A stretch of DNA of 5,807 nucleotides from Planctomycetota bacterium (lineage in GTDB: Bacteria; Planctomycetota; PUPC01; JABMSA01), in assembly GCA_013202185.1 (NCBI GenBank), contig JABMSA010000489.1, positions 1 through 5,807 of the forward strand, read 5' to 3'. A program made the position numbers and the translations under genes. The notes below the pieces were generated by a model that was not told where the DNA came from, made no database searches, and was given only the letters and a program-made list of their open reading frames with translations. Within the stretch, counting starts at the first letter, position 1; every line of letters begins with the position of its first letter. This document shows, piece by piece, positions 5,792 to 5,807 of this stretch.

Positions 5792-5807
5792 AGAGGAGAC
5801 GGGCCAC

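Overview
The window carries six protein-coding genes and looks like a chromosomal housekeeping region of a GC-rich bacterium (high 50s percent GC by eye). I see no insertion sequence, CRISPR array, rRNA, tRNA or phage gene. RimO, PgsA and PgpA together fit a Gram-negative-type bacterium, perhaps a deltaproteobacterial, planctomycete-like or candidate-phylum lineage. The phylum cannot be fixed from this sequence alone.

Left half, plus strand (1-3985): a tight run of four genes. These are the C-terminal motor and DNA-reading part of an FtsK/SpoIIIE DNA translocase (its 5' end lies outside the window), rimO (ribosomal protein S12 methylthiotransferase), pgsA (phosphatidylglycerophosphate synthase) and pgpA (phosphatidylglycerophosphatase A). 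The gaps are 16 bp, a 4-bp overlap and an 11-bp overlap, so they are probably co-transcribed and partly translationally coupled. PgsA and PgpA catalyse consecutive steps: CDP-diacylglycerol plus glycerol-3-phosphate gives phosphatidylglycerophosphate, then phosphatidylglycerol. pgsA starts with GTG and pgpA apparently with TTG, each behind a good Shine-Dalgarno sequence.

Centre (3986-4046): a 61-bp convergent gap with no convincing terminator. It contains only a 16-codon reading frame whose ATG overlaps the pgpA stop.

Right half, minus strand (4047-5721): two genes read right to left. First is a DUF72 (YecE-like) TIM-barrel protein (5721-4939). Next, after a 112-bp intergenic region, is an uncharacterised 259-residue helical protein with a TPR-like C-terminus (4826-4047). 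The intergenic region holds a strong sigma-70-like promoter (TTGACG, 17 bp, TAACAT) for the uncharacterised gene, flanked on both sides by arms of a 10-bp inverted repeat (AACGTTTTTT / AAAAAACGTT).

Right edge (5722-5807): the DUF72 ribosome binding site, then a perfect 10-bp GC-rich palindrome with a 3-nt loop that looks like a dispersed REP-type element or a hairpin of the neighbouring gene.

Most of the window is ordinary. The best leads are the uncharacterised protein with its promoter inside an inverted repeat, and the terminal palindrome. I found no clear evidence of a new multi-gene system.
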